64,000 nucleotides of DNA from Peredibacter starrii (GCF_034259205.1 NZ_CP139487.1:1116001-1180000), one strand, 5' to 3'; counted from the first letter of the stretch, positions 33,388 to 42,592 are shown. Translations and numbers: made by a program. Notes: generated by a model from the letters alone, not told the origin.

Positions 33388-34353
33388 TTGGGAAACCCAA
33401 TTAGAAACGTTGCAGGTATGAGCTTAGGCGGAGGGAGAAAAGAGAACTTCTTTTTCTCTCTCCTCGAGTATTACCCTGAGAAAAAACGCTGGTTCTTAAA
33501 ATCTCTCCATCAAGTTAAAGACGAAGACATCCGCGATCGAGATGAAATCATTACGTCTTGGGTGGAAACTTATTGCTTGAAGCAACTGGTGGTAGACTTT
33601 CCCTTGAGCCGCCCACCGTGTGAGGCATCATGCCTTCCTAACTGCGAAGGAGCGAGTGTTTGTCCTCGCCATCAGGTGCAGGAAGTACGCGCAGAAATGA
33701 AAGAGCTTCTGGATGAAGACGCTCATTTTCAGAAAACCAATCCAAAAAGATATGAACAGGAACGAGTGGCCTCACTTGAAGTGGACTACTCTAAAAACCT
33801 GTTAAAGAAGAACACTGATGAGCACATGCTCTCACGCTCTTTTAAACGCAAACTCAGAAAAGGCTTCACGCCATACTGGCATCGTCCGATCGATTTTTGG
33901 GTCTGGAAAAATTACTACGATCAGCTTCTGGAAGTTTTCAAAAACTCTTATGAGTCTTTTGGTAACGTGTCCTTCATGCTGCTTTCGCGATTAAATTATC
34001 TTCTAAGACATCTTCCGAAAGATCTGACGATGTATGAATCCAATATTCAGATTTGTTTATTGGAACTCTATCGTGCTCGAATTGTGAGTAAGTCTCTTCT
34101 GCTTCAATTGTTTGATCTGGATATGGCGAGTTCCGCTCGTGAGCAGATTATCCTGAACATTGAAAAACACATGGAGATCTTCATCTACGAGAATGATCTG
34201 GAGACCATCATCAAGAATTCAAATGCCTTTGATTCCTTCATCCTTTCGGTGGTAGGACAAAGAATGCTCATGAATGGACTGCGAGAAATTCCAGAGTGGG
34301 GGAACACTGATGGCGGAAACTTTATTGTGCCGATGTTCCATCTGCAGGGATAG
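33388..34353 (+). CDS. Hypothetical protein, DUF429/RNase H-fold-like
   Basis: A 321-residue protein read from a TTG start with AGGA six bases upstream. The N-terminus (AGMSLGGGRKENFFFSLLEYY) and VVDFPLSRPPCE resemble the strand motifs of DUF429-type RNase H-fold proteins. A Cys cluster (CEASCLPNCEGASVCPRHQ) could bind zinc. The C-terminal half is helical. A downstream ATG at 33418 is the alternative start but would cut the first strand. The last 32 bases overlap the convergent membrane-protein gene. Confidence 0.65.
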   Translation: MGNPIRNVAGMSLGGGRKENFFFSLLEYYPEKKRWFLKSLHQVKDEDIRDRDEIITSWVETYCLKQLVVDFPLSRPPCEASCLPNCEGASVCPRHQVQEVRAEMKELLDEDAHFQKTNPKRYEQERVASLEVDYSKNLLKKNTDEHMLSRSFKRKLRKGFTPYWHRPIDFWVWKNYYDQLLEVFKNSYESFGNVSFMLLSRLNYLLRHLPKDLTMYESNIQICLLELYRARIVSKSLLLQLFDLDMASSAREQIILNIEKHMEIFIYENDLETIIKNSNAFDSFILSVVGQRMLMNGLREIPEWGNTDGGNFIVPMFHLQG

Positions 34354-34837
34354 CATCCGTCGTTTCATACTTCAGAACTTTCACTCCAAAGTAGAGATAG
34401 ATATAAACGAAGATCGTTAGGATGTTGTACACCATCCAACCGGCACCTAGTCCTGCCTGATCCACCACAAAGCTCAGACCAAAAATGGCCGCAGTCAGGG
34501 TATAGAACAGCACATAGCCTTGCGCCCAGAGTTTCGCTCGAAGGTAGAAGAAATAGAAAAACAGGTTATTCACCAGCACGAGAAACAAAAAGAAATAGAA
34601 CGTGTTGTTAATAAAGCCGGCCATGCCATTAATGGTCTCTTGAGAGAAATCTTCCAGAAGAAGGTTGCTCTGGCGGATCGACTGATGAACCAGCATGGTA
34701 GAGAGGTCTTTCTTTAGCCAGTAGAGCTTCAGATAGTAGGTATTGATGATGTCCAGAATAATCAGGACGAATACAGCGCCGACAACAAATCGACGTGGTC
34801 CTACCTTCATAAAATGGGCCTTAATTTTCTCCATCAT
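34322..34837 (-). CDS. Four-helix membrane protein, unknown
   Basis: A 171-residue protein with four hydrophobic segments and short loops (first segment FVVGAVFVLIILDIINTYYL), a basic start and an acidic C-terminal tail. No family recognised. Its 3' end overlaps the preceding plus-strand gene by 32 bases. Its start is divergent from the DUF2252-like gene, with a 56-base gap. Confidence 0.72.
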   Translation of the reverse strand: MMEKIKAHFMKVGPRRFVVGAVFVLIILDIINTYYLKLYWLKKDLSTMLVHQSIRQSNLLLEDFSQETINGMAGFINNTFYFFLFLVLVNNLFFYFFYLRAKLWAQGYVLFYTLTAAIFGLSFVVDQAGLGAGWMVYNILTIFVYIYLYFGVKVLKYETTDAIPADGTSAQ

Positions 34838-34859
34838 GGCCGAAAGTTTAACTTAATTA

Positions 34860-34887
34860 TTGCAGGTTGGTAAATAGGCCTTATAGT
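34860..34887 (+). promoter_or_regulatory. Promoter of the DUF2252-like gene, apparently leaderless
   Basis: TTGCAG (34860-34865), a 16-base spacer and TATAGT (34882-34887) are followed by ATG at 34894, seven bases after the -10 box. There is no Shine-Dalgarno, so transcription and translation probably start at the same base. Confidence 0.65.
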
Positions 34888-34893
34888 CATACT

Positions 34894-36003
34894 ATGGACG
34901 AGTATTTACGCCGAAGTCATGTCTTTCAAAAACGCTTGGGTAATGAGCCGCTATCTCGTAGAGAGGCACGCTACCTTTTGTTTAGAATTGCCTGTCCCCT
35001 CATGCAGGCAAAGCTTCCGCGTTTCCTGGATTTAAACAAAGTTCCCACGACATTCATTCATGGTAATCCTCATGTGGATAACTATGTTCGAACCTTCAAA
35101 GGTTCGGCCATGTTGGATTTCGATCGCTCACGCATGGGACCTTACTGCTGGGACATTATTCGATTCTTGAGTGCGCTTTCTCTTCGTCGCGAAGAGATGG
35201 ACGGATTTCTTGACAACAAAGTGGTGGAGTATTTCATTGATGCTTATATCACTCACTTCATGCATCCGGACATCCCTCACAAGCAGCTAAAAATGCTTAA
35301 AGGTGTTGAGCCTGAAAAATGGCAAATGACCACAAAGGACTATCTTCGTTCTAATAAACGTTGGGCGAAGAAAATGCGCGAGAACGCCATCAGTCCTCGT
35401 AATGATCAGGTGATGAATCTTCTGAACACATTCCTTGATAGTCGAAATGATTCGGCCCTCATGAATGAGTACTTTATCTCTGAAGTGGGTCTTACTCCGG
35501 GAAGTCTGGGGAAGAAGCACTATATCTATACGCTTATGCCGAAGAACCCTGATTCTCATCAAGATGCCATCATGTTGGACATCAAAGAAGTCTATCAGGA
35601 GAAAAATAATAAGTTCTTCTTCTCACCGGTTTCTCATCACGGTCTGCGCATGATTGAGGCGAGTAAAATTTTTGCAGACGGAATGGAAGAGCGTTTAGGC
35701 TTTTGCACGTTCCAAAATAAACAATTCTGGGGACGTCAGGTTCCAAGTTTTGCGGTGAAGGTTAAAAAGTTTTTAGATAAAGAAGAACTTTGTGACTTCG
35801 CTTACTCAGTGGGATCTGAACTTGGGAAAGGTCATCGTAAAGGTCTTCAAGATCCTAAAATGGCCGAGCTCATCGAAAAAGATTTTCAGGCCAACTTCGA
35901 TAAATACTACAAGATCTCAAAGCTCTTTACCTATGAACTCTCTATCGCTTTCGATACGATGATGAGAAAGATCAAGCTTTATCAAGATTACCGGAGCTGG
36001 TAA
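34894..36003 (+). CDS. DUF2252-like protein (kinase-like fold)
   Basis: A 369-residue soluble protein. FIHGNPHVDNYVRT and AMLDFDRSRMGPYCWDIIRF match the catalytic-loop and metal-binding regions of DUF2252 proteins, which are distant relatives of aminoglycoside phosphotransferases. Biochemical function is unknown. Its TAA overlaps the ATG of the TSUP transporter gene, so the two are coupled. The chosen ATG lies at the end of a plausible promoter. Confidence 0.75.
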   Translation: MDEYLRRSHVFQKRLGNEPLSRREARYLLFRIACPLMQAKLPRFLDLNKVPTTFIHGNPHVDNYVRTFKGSAMLDFDRSRMGPYCWDIIRFLSALSLRREEMDGFLDNKVVEYFIDAYITHFMHPDIPHKQLKMLKGVEPEKWQMTTKDYLRSNKRWAKKMRENAISPRNDQVMNLLNTFLDSRNDSALMNEYFISEVGLTPGSLGKKHYIYTLMPKNPDSHQDAIMLDIKEVYQEKNNKFFFSPVSHHGLRMIEASKIFADGMEERLGFCTFQNKQFWGRQVPSFAVKVKKFLDKEELCDFAYSVGSELGKGHRKGLQDPKMAELIEKDFQANFDKYYKISKLFTYELSIAFDTMMRKIKLYQDYRSW

Positions 36004-36746
36004 TGGGCGGAGTAGGTCTCCTCTTTTTATTAGTCACATTGGGGACCCTTGTTTCAAGTCTCACGGGTCTGGGTGGTGGTACTCTCATTCTTGCGGGACT
36101 ACTCGTGGTGTATCCACCTGAGCTTGCACTTCCGCTTCATGCTTTCACCCAACTTTCTGCCAATGGTCTTCGTGTTGGCGTTCATCACAAAACCGTTCAC
36201 TGGAAGGTGGTGCTGGCCTACGGAATTCTCATGCTTCCGGCCGCATGGGCGGGTGCTAAGATTTTTGATCTCATCAACCCCACTTGGCTAAAACTTATTG
36301 TGGGTGTGTTTATTCTGATTTCGATTCTCCCTCTAAAAGTAAAACCCAGTGGAGAGCCGACTCTCAGAACCTTCAGCATCCTAGGTGCCTTTTCTGGTTT
36401 TCTCGGAATTTTTGTGGGAGCAGTGGGGCCAATGGTCACACCGTTCTTCAATCGCCTGAAACTTAATCGAGATGGCAACATTGCGACCAAAAGTGCGGGA
36501 CAACTTCTTCTTCAAACTTCAAAGATCATCGCTTTCGGTGGAGCGGCCGGAATTAACTTTCTGACTCTAAAAGAGCACATCGGGATTCTGATCGTGGGGA
36601 CACTTATCGGAGTAGGGATTTCTATTCCATTAAGTAGAAAAATCTCAGATCAAAAATTTGATCTTATCGTGAACATCATGCTGGGTGTGATTGCGCTTAA
36701 GATTTTATTTGAAGGATGCTCAGAATTACTTCTGATGTATAAATAA
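36003..36746 (+). CDS. TSUP-family (TauE/SafE) membrane transporter
   Basis: A 247-residue inner-membrane protein with seven to eight segments. The start LLFLLVTLGTLVSSLTGLGGGTLIL and the half-repeat LGAFSGFLGIFVGAVGPMVTPFF are TSUP hallmarks. The family exports sulfite, sulfoacetate or organosulfur compounds; the substrate here is not predictable. It overlaps the DUF2252-like gene by one base and is followed by a perfect terminator. Confidence 0.87.
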   Translation: MGGVGLLFLLVTLGTLVSSLTGLGGGTLILAGLLVVYPPELALPLHAFTQLSANGLRVGVHHKTVHWKVVLAYGILMLPAAWAGAKIFDLINPTWLKLIVGVFILISILPLKVKPSGEPTLRTFSILGAFSGFLGIFVGAVGPMVTPFFNRLKLNRDGNIATKSAGQLLLQTSKIIAFGGAAGINFLTLKEHIGILIVGTLIGVGISIPLSRKISDQKFDLIVNIMLGVIALKILFEGCSELLLMYK

Positions 36747-36776
36747 AAGGGCCCCAAAGGGGGCCCTTATTTTTTT
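36747..36776. terminator. Bidirectional intrinsic terminator
   Basis: A perfect 9-bp stem (AAGGGCCCC/GGGGCCCTT) with an AAAG loop is followed by a run of seven T; upstream A-residues give a T-run on the other strand. It separates the TSUP gene and the convergent secreted-protein gene, whose stop lies in the T-run. Confidence 0.92.
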
Positions 36777-37209
36777 AACGAAGTGGTAACAATTGAATTG
36801 AGATCACCTGACCCTGATTCGTGTAGCGGGTATCTACTCTTCCTACTTCACCCGTTTCATTATTTTTCCAACCATCAATCGTGATCATTCCAACTTCCAA
36901 GTTTCGATCGTTCAGCACATAACGAACATAACTGAAAAGCACTGTAGTATCGGCATCCGGGATGATTCCCAGTTCCGAAGGACTGAGAAGCTTTGAACGG
37001 TTAAGTTTTAATTCCTGAGGTGATAGAGGACGACCAACTCTGGCACTCAAAACTCTCTCTGCTCTAAAATGATCACACACCGCCATGACCTTTCTCTGGT
37101 CCACTTTCATTCCCGGGCAAATTTCCGCCGGAACACCTTCAAATGGATTGTAGTAAGAAAAAGCAGAAGTGGAGATTGCGAGAAGTGAAAGAAGAATAAG
37201 ACTTTTCAT
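36775..37209 (-). CDS. Secreted small protein, unknown
   Basis: A 144-residue protein with signal peptide MKSLILLSLLAISTSAFS and no lipobox. The mature part has two Cys (EICPGM and AVCDHF) and a C-terminal beta-rich half (EVGMITIDGWKNNETGEVGRV). GGAGG precedes the ATG. It is followed by a shared terminator. No family recognised. Confidence 0.75.
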   Translation of the reverse strand: MKSLILLSLLAISTSAFSYYNPFEGVPAEICPGMKVDQRKVMAVCDHFRAERVLSARVGRPLSPQELKLNRSKLLSPSELGIIPDADTTVLFSYVRYVLNDRNLEVGMITIDGWKNNETGEVGRVDTRYTNQGQVISIQLLPLR

Positions 37210-37318
37210 ATGGCCTCCGTATTTGTTTTTCCGGAAGCTAACATGCAGACTGCTGACTCAAATTTTTATTGAAATAATTACTCAGAAAGACTGTTTCTAC
37301 TAATAAACGGGAACAATG

Positions 37319-37660
37319 CTAGTGCATGAACAGACGGTTCTCAGGGTACTCCCAAAGAAAGTGCTGACCTTCTTCACCTGGAATACGAACCTTACAAAGA
37401 GAAACTGGAATAGCACCCAGGCGACGAATTTTATCCGACCATGCCTGAAGTGAAAGATTAATTTTCTCTTGGATATTTTGGGCCTTGTCAGTATTGGCCT
37501 TGAAAAATGAAAGCTGTGAGTTAAGAACGTTCAATTCGCGCTTTGTTTTAGACGAGATGTGCATAAGAAGTGGAACTAGCTCCAACGCCTCTTCATGTGA
37601 AAAGGTTTTGGTCTGATTCAATGGATAAATATTCCGTACATTCTCGAAGCCGGTTTCCAT
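37319..37660 (-). CDS. DUF2203-like protein
   Basis: A 113-residue protein beginning with the DUF2203 pattern (KTFSHEEALELVPLLMHISS). A helical middle follows, then CKVRIPGEEGQHFLWEYPENRLFMH, the conserved G-R-x-V-F-x-C-W-type end. Function unknown. It overlaps the smpB stop by one base (TAATG), so it is probably cotranslated with smpB. Confidence 0.78.
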   Translation of the reverse strand: METGFENVRNIYPLNQTKTFSHEEALELVPLLMHISSKTKRELNVLNSQLSFFKANTDKAQNIQEKINLSLQAWSDKIRRLGAIPVSLCKVRIPGEEGQHFLWEYPENRLFMH

Positions 37661-38109
37661 TACTCAAATTGCCCTTGTCTAAGTTTACGCTCTACGTCCT
37701 TTTTAGCAGCAGTATCACGCTTATCAAAGAGTTTTTTCCCCTTAGCGAGAGCTATTTCGCACTTTACCAAAGAGTCTTTGAAGTAGAGGGCAAGAGGGAT
37801 GATGGTGTAACCCTTCATCGCCATTTTCTTTTCAATTTGTTGGATTTCTTCACGCTTTAACAATAGCTTACGCTTACGTGTCTCAGGGTGATTGTTGATG
37901 TTCCCGAATTCGTAATGAGGGATTGTGGAGTTTTGAAGCCAAACTTCTCCCGCCGAATCGATGACCACGAAGGCTTCGTTGATCATGGCCTTACCCAGAC
38001 GAAGAGACTTCACCTCGGTTCCCATAAGTGACACGCCGCACTCATACTTCTCTTCAAGGAAGTAGTCGTAACCCGCGCGCTGATTTTTAGCAATAATCTT
38101 GATGCCCAT
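37660..38109 (-). CDS. smpB: SsrA-binding protein SmpB
   Basis: A 149-residue RNA-binding protein that brings tmRNA to stalled ribosomes. KIIAKNQRAGYDYFLEEKYECGVSLMGTEVKSLR is the family start and ALAKGKKLFDKRDTAAKKDVERKL the basic tail. Length is usual. No ssrA gene was found in the window. Confidence 0.95.
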   Translation of the reverse strand: MGIKIIAKNQRAGYDYFLEEKYECGVSLMGTEVKSLRLGKAMINEAFVVIDSAGEVWLQNSTIPHYEFGNINNHPETRKRKLLLKREEIQQIEKKMAMKGYTIIPLALYFKDSLVKCEIALAKGKKLFDKRDTAAKKDVERKLRQGQFE

Positions 38110-38142
38110 AAGGATGGCACTATACCACCGTTCTCCGATGAA

Positions 38143-39540
38143 TTAAAGCTGGTTCCTGATCAAAGGAAGAAGCTTCGAGATAACTTTAAGGAGAGCACGC
38201 TTCTTTTTCGACACGCCCTTCATTTCGATGTCCAGGTTGTGAGGAACTCCGTCCTTACCAACCAGAGTCGAGTTCTCGCGGAAACCTTGGATGATATGAG
38301 TAAGGTCATTTGCCAGACCTGTTTGAAATTCATCATTGATGATCACACCGATCTCGCGATTGATGAAAGCTGAACGTGGATCAATGTTGTAAGTTCCAAT
38401 CAAGACCACACGATTATCAACTACCGCCGTTTTAGCGTGAATCGTATCTGGCCCATTGTACTCGTAGATCTCCAGGCCCATTTCAATCAGCTTAAACTTA
38501 AGTTCACGGTAACCCGCTTGCGCGAAAAGATTATCAGTTGAGTTCATCGAATTCGTGATGATTCTGATGCGAACACCTTTTGAACGAAGATCAGCGAAGA
38601 CCTTCATCAGATTTGGAGTTGGCATTAAGTAAGGGGAGATGATGTTCACATCTTCTTTGGCGTTCGCCACGGCCTTTAATAGATCTTCATTGAGGTAAGC
38701 TGTTTCTTTGCTAACAAGATTCTCAGCTCCGTGAGACATGAACTTCACATCATCAATCACGTAAGCGTCCTTAAACCAATCGTTTCCAGAATAAGGCACC
38801 ACGAGGTCGCCTTCTTCATAAGTCATCACTTCTTCTTTCACTTCGAGAATTCGCGCTTTTTCACTCTCAAATTTTTCATTTGATTTTACTCTTTGGATCT
38901 CACACTCTTCTTGATTTTTAAAAGCAGTACATGAGCCCTGTGCTAAACGCTCAGGAGAGTATTTACCAAGACGAAGAGTTTTCACCGCTGGAGAGTTCCA
39001 AGTTGTGAGGAAATTTTCTCTCGCAAGTTTCGCCACATTTCCTTTCGCCATAAGATCTAGATCAGAAAAGTTACGACGACGGTTAACACCGAAATACTTA
39101 TCACCAATATTTCTTCCGCCCGTAATCAGTGTCTCACCATCAGCAATGAGCATTTTCGCGTGATCGCGGTGAGTGGCCTTAAAGAGATTAAAGCTAAGAG
39201 GATTGTATTCTTTGATTTCCAGATTTTTTGAAACTTCACCTTCATTGGCCAGGGCCAGGAGAGCGGCGAAAGTTTTCTTAGGCACAGTGGTTGAAAGCGA
39301 ATCGAGAATGACTTTTACTTTGATCCCTTTTTTAGCGGCATCAATTAAAAGCGCCATTCCACCAATTGCTTGGTCGTCATTCCAGACAGAGTAGTACTCA
39401 ACCAGGATTTCTTTTTTCGCTTCTTGAACAATATCTACCCGGGCCTGAAGGGCGTCCTTATCCGCTCTTAAGAATCTCATTTCGTCAGCGACGGCGAGGT
39501 TAGAGGCAACTAAGAGGAGAGAAAAAATGGTTTTTTTCAT
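38143..39540 (-). CDS. Secreted phospholipase D-family protein
   Basis: A 465-residue protein with signal peptide MKKTIFSLLLVASNLAVA. Two HKD motifs are complete: HRDHAKMLIADGE and IHAKTAVVDNR, each followed by an Asn-containing strand (TGGRNIGDKYFG; GTYNIDPRSAFINRE). This is the two-domain PLD fold, as in cardiolipin synthases and periplasmic phosphodiesterases. A signal peptide rather than membrane helices suggests a periplasmic or exported phospholipase or nuclease, which in a predator could act on prey membranes. Substrate not proven. Confidence 0.85.
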   Translation of the reverse strand: MKKTIFSLLLVASNLAVADEMRFLRADKDALQARVDIVQEAKKEILVEYYSVWNDDQAIGGMALLIDAAKKGIKVKVILDSLSTTVPKKTFAALLALANEGEVSKNLEIKEYNPLSFNLFKATHRDHAKMLIADGETLITGGRNIGDKYFGVNRRRNFSDLDLMAKGNVAKLARENFLTTWNSPAVKTLRLGKYSPERLAQGSCTAFKNQEECEIQRVKSNEKFESEKARILEVKEEVMTYEEGDLVVPYSGNDWFKDAYVIDDVKFMSHGAENLVSKETAYLNEDLLKAVANAKEDVNIISPYLMPTPNLMKVFADLRSKGVRIRIITNSMNSTDNLFAQAGYRELKFKLIEMGLEIYEYNGPDTIHAKTAVVDNRVVLIGTYNIDPRSAFINREIGVIINDEFQTGLANDLTHIIQGFRENSTLVGKDGVPHNLDIEMKGVSKKKRALLKVISKLLPLIRNQL

Positions 39541-39611
39541 AAGTGGTCCCTGGGTTTTGAGGGACCCTTATAGCAGATTGGAGCTGTGCGTCTATGTGGC
39601 CTGTAATATTT

Positions 39612-40400
39612 TCAGCGTGAACTAGCGAAGAGTTTTAGTACTTCCGCATAGCTAAGGGCCTCAGCTCTGATTTGTGGGCTGATTTGGGCCTTCTCAAGCG
39701 CCGTTTGAGTCTTCTCTGCACCCCAATCATTCTTCAAAATGCCGCCTAATTGCTTACGTCTTTGTCCAAAGGCGAGGCGTAGGTAGCTTTCAAAAGAGTC
39801 GATGTCAGAAAGAGGGATATCAGGGTTGGCCTTACGTTTAAAGCCCAAAACCTGAGAATCAACTTTCGGAGGTGGAACGAAAGCACCCGGAGGTGCATAG
39901 ACCACATGCTGAAGTTCAAATTGCGATAAGCACATGGCGTGAAGAGAGCCCATAGCATTTCTTGGATCATTAGGAAGAATCTTCTGGGCCACTTCTTTTT
40001 GATACATGAGAGTCATGTGAGTGATCTCAGGGATTCGAAGAAATGAAAGAGTGAGTGGCACACTCACGTTGTAAGGAAGATTTGAAACTAACCAGATCGA
40101 TTTAAAATTATGTTTTTCTAAGAAAGCTTTCCAGTCAAAGAGAAGAGCGTCCTGACGAAAAATATTATCAGCACCAACAACTGGTGCGAGTAATTCAACG
40201 AAACGTTCATCCATCTCAATGACGAAGATGGGTTTTTTATAAGCGGCCAGATGCGGAGTAAGAACTGCCGGTCCCGGTCCAATTTCCACGATGGCATCAA
40301 CGCCTTCCGGAAGAGGAGAAGTAATTTTCTTAATAACAGTCGGGCTATTTAAGAAGTGCTGGCCAAAACTTTTGTTGGCCATGGGAAAACGATGACCCAT
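39612..40400 (-). CDS. rsmA: 16S rRNA dimethyladenosine transferase
   Basis: A 262-residue SAM-dependent enzyme that dimethylates A1518 and A1519 of 16S rRNA. FGQHFLNSPTVIKKI, IVEIGPGPAVLT (SAM site) and the catalytic NLPYN motif are present. The start is set by GGAG eight bases upstream and overlaps the tsaD stop by one base (TAATG). KsgA-type length. Confidence 0.94.
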   Translation of the reverse strand: MGHRFPMANKSFGQHFLNSPTVIKKITSPLPEGVDAIVEIGPGPAVLTPHLAAYKKPIFVIEMDERFVELLAPVVGADNIFRQDALLFDWKAFLEKHNFKSIWLVSNLPYNVSVPLTLSFLRIPEITHMTLMYQKEVAQKILPNDPRNAMGSLHAMCLSQFELQHVVYAPPGAFVPPPKVDSQVLGFKRKANPDIPLSDIDSFESYLRLAFGQRRKQLGGILKNDWGAEKTQTALEKAQISPQIRAEALSYAEVLKLFASSR

Positions 40401-41461
40401 TATTTTTTCTCCACATAGCGCGAGCGTGCATCAAGCGAAAGACATTCAGGAAACGGAACTTGTAAATCAGGAACACGGCTTGCCCAATTGGCCACCATGC
40501 CTGCGTTGTCTGTGCAATAAATGGGTTTCACCACGTGCACGTTTTTATAGCGCTCTTTAAACACTTCTTTCAAACGTGAATTACAGGCAACACCACCACC
40601 AATCACGATCGGAGTTGTGAAACCATTCACTTTTTTCTCTAAGATTTTTTCGATGATCTCATCCGCTTTCACACGAAGAGACTGAACAATCGCTTCCTGG
40701 TAGCTGGCACACAGGTGAGGAAGTTCAGCTTTCACTTCTTCTGGTTGCATGCTTTGCACTTTCACGCGAAGAGCGGTCTTAAGACCTGAGAAGCTCATCT
40801 TACCTGGACGATCTCTCATATAGCTAATCGGGAAATCGAATTTCTTTCTGTCACCGGTTTTTGCCAGATCATCAATGATTCTACCTGCTGGATAACCCAC
40901 ACCTAGAAGTTTTCCGCCTTTATCGAAGGCCTCACCGGCAGCATCATCAAGAGTATTACCAAGCACATCCATTTCATTCGGACCTTTGACCCACATGAAA
41001 GCAGTATGACCGCCACTCACGAGAAGACCTAGATATGGATATGAAACTTCTTCAGTTAAATGAATCGCTTCAAGATGCGCGAACAAATGATTCACCGGAA
41101 CGATCGGAAGGTTTCTCATCATCGCAAAAGTTTTAGCGAGATTAATTCCAGTAAGGAGTGATCCAACCAGACCTGGATGAGTGGTCACCGCCACTTCCGT
41201 AATATCTTCTGGAGAAATGCCGGCCTCTTTGAAAGTCACATCAAGGAGAGGAGGCAGGGCCTTCACGTGTGAACGCGCGGCCAATTCCGGAACAACTCCG
41301 CCCCATTTCATGAGAAGGAAGTCCTGATTGAAACTATTTAGTGAAAGAATTTTTGAAGATGAGTCTGTGACTTCGAGAATACAAAGAGAGGTGTCGTCAC
41401 AACTTGTTTCGACACCTAGAATGATTCGTTTATTTGGATCAGAGTTCTTTTTTGGCTTCAT
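40400..41461 (-). CDS. tsaD: tRNA t6A37 threonylcarbamoyltransferase
   Basis: A 353-residue ASKHA-fold enzyme that transfers threonylcarbamoyl to A37 of ANN-decoding tRNAs with TsaB and TsaE. GVETSCDDTSLCI, the metal-binding HLFAHLEA and SGGHTAFM, and the C-terminal GGGVACNSRL are diagnostic. It overlaps the CpoB-like gene upstream by 23 bases and rsmA downstream by one, giving a tight operon with the envelope genes. Confidence 0.95.
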   Translation of the reverse strand: MKPKKNSDPNKRIILGVETSCDDTSLCILEVTDSSSKILSLNSFNQDFLLMKWGGVVPELAARSHVKALPPLLDVTFKEAGISPEDITEVAVTTHPGLVGSLLTGINLAKTFAMMRNLPIVPVNHLFAHLEAIHLTEEVSYPYLGLLVSGGHTAFMWVKGPNEMDVLGNTLDDAAGEAFDKGGKLLGVGYPAGRIIDDLAKTGDRKKFDFPISYMRDRPGKMSFSGLKTALRVKVQSMQPEEVKAELPHLCASYQEAIVQSLRVKADEIIEKILEKKVNGFTTPIVIGGGVACNSRLKEVFKERYKNVHVVKPIYCTDNAGMVANWASRVPDLQVPFPECLSLDARSRYVEKK

Positions 41462-42218
41462 TGGCCTCTTTAGTACCTTTGTAGTCTTCGACTACTTTAG
41501 CGAAAGCTTGTTTCGCCTCATCTTTCTTGCCCAGTTTATTTAGGGAACGGCCAATGAATAGCAAACTACTTGGAGCTAGGGAAGCTTTTGGATACTTTGT
41601 GTAGATTTTGCTGAAATAAACCAGCGCTTTCTCCGAGTTTCCAGTGTAGTACTCGACCTTACCGAGGCCGTGCATCACCTTATTATGGTCTCCTGGAGTC
41701 AAATCATCGTGATCAATAAGCGCTTCAAGCTCTGTGCGGGCCTCGGCATACTTATTTTCTTTAATTAGTTGAAGAGCTTCCTCTAGATCCGACCTAGCGC
41801 TTTTTTTTTTAGTGGCCTTCGTAGCAGGAGCTTTTTCTTTCTCTCCCATGGCCGCAATGCTGGCAGTTACTTTCTCAATGAACGTGCGCTGTTCTTTCAG
41901 TTCGTTTTGGATCTGAAGAAGTTGAGCGGCCTCTGTTTCCTGCTGAGTTTTCATCAGGTTCACAGATTCAGTAAGTTTAGCAGTTTCAGGGTTTGCCTGA
42001 GATTGCTTATGTTCTAGTTCTTCAATTTTACCGTTCATACGGTCCAATTGCTTTTGCATGTCTTTAAGCTGGCCCACCATATCGGCCATAAGACCCTGAG
42101 AGTCTTTTAGTTGCTCAGTCATGTTATCGAAACGCTTCTCGCGATTTACTTGGTCAGCAGTTTTAATACATGAAGTGAATAGAGTTGCGAGCACAACAAT
42201 AGATAGAATCTTAGTCAT
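41439..42218 (-). CDS. CpoB/YbgF-like TPR lipoprotein
   Basis: A 259-residue protein: signal peptide with lipobox LFTSC, a long coiled coil (NMTEQLKDSQGLMADMVGQ...), a basic linker, then TPR repeats (YAEARTELEALIDH, GKVEYYTGNSEKALVYFSKIYTKYP). This is the CpoB/YbgF layout, normally encoded next to pal, and coordinates Tol-Pal with wall synthesis. CpoB is usually periplasmic rather than lipidated, so this is a lipid-anchored variant. The ATG at 42218 has AAGGA ten bases upstream. Confidence 0.82.
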   Translation of the reverse strand: MTKILSIVVLATLFTSCIKTADQVNREKRFDNMTEQLKDSQGLMADMVGQLKDMQKQLDRMNGKIEELEHKQSQANPETAKLTESVNLMKTQQETEAAQLLQIQNELKEQRTFIEKVTASIAAMGEKEKAPATKATKKKSARSDLEEALQLIKENKYAEARTELEALIDHDDLTPGDHNKVMHGLGKVEYYTGNSEKALVYFSKIYTKYPKASLAPSSLLFIGRSLNKLGKKDEAKQAFAKVVEDYKGTKEANEAKKEL

Positions 42219-42283
42219 AGAGTTCAAATCCTTTTGATTATGGATCAAATTCTAACGCAAATGTCGCAATTTACGCAATTGCG

Positions 42284-42586
42284 TTATTCGGCATTACCTT
42301 CGAGGGCTTTTTTTCTGACGGCCGAGTATTCGGCTTGCTCTGAGTATTTTTTAGAAAGAAGGGCATATTCCTGGGCCTTATTGAAATACTTTCTGCGATA
42401 AGCAGACTTGGCCTTCAGGTAATAATCTTCAGCTTTACGGAATAGATTGGAAGCGTGGATGTCTGCGCCTGCTTCTTTAGCGGCCATGAACGCGGCCTGG
42501 GCGAGACTCATTTCAGTTTTAGGGCGTGTGGTAGTTAAACCACACGCACCCAAAAGTAATAAAACAAAAAGGAGAGAAACTCTCAT
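42284..42586 (-). CDS. DUF4398-like lipoprotein
   Basis: A 100-residue lipoprotein (lipobox LLGAC, Cys 15) with one helical hairpin repeat (AFMAAKEAGADIHASNLFRKAEDYYLKAKSAY). DUF4398 proteins of this size are usually encoded beside OmpA/Pal-domain genes. Here it lies between pal and the CpoB-like gene, so it probably contributes to the Tol-Pal assembly. Confidence 0.8.
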   Translation of the reverse strand: MRVSLLFVLLLLGACGLTTTRPKTEMSLAQAAFMAAKEAGADIHASNLFRKAEDYYLKAKSAYRRKYFNKAQEYALLSKKYSEQAEYSAVRKKALEGNAE

Positions 42587-42592
42587 TTAGCC

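Noticed and set aside
37210-37318. Possible tRNA or ssrA near smpB
   Set aside because: No cloverleaf, CCA end or tmRNA-like pairing could be traced here or in other gaps.
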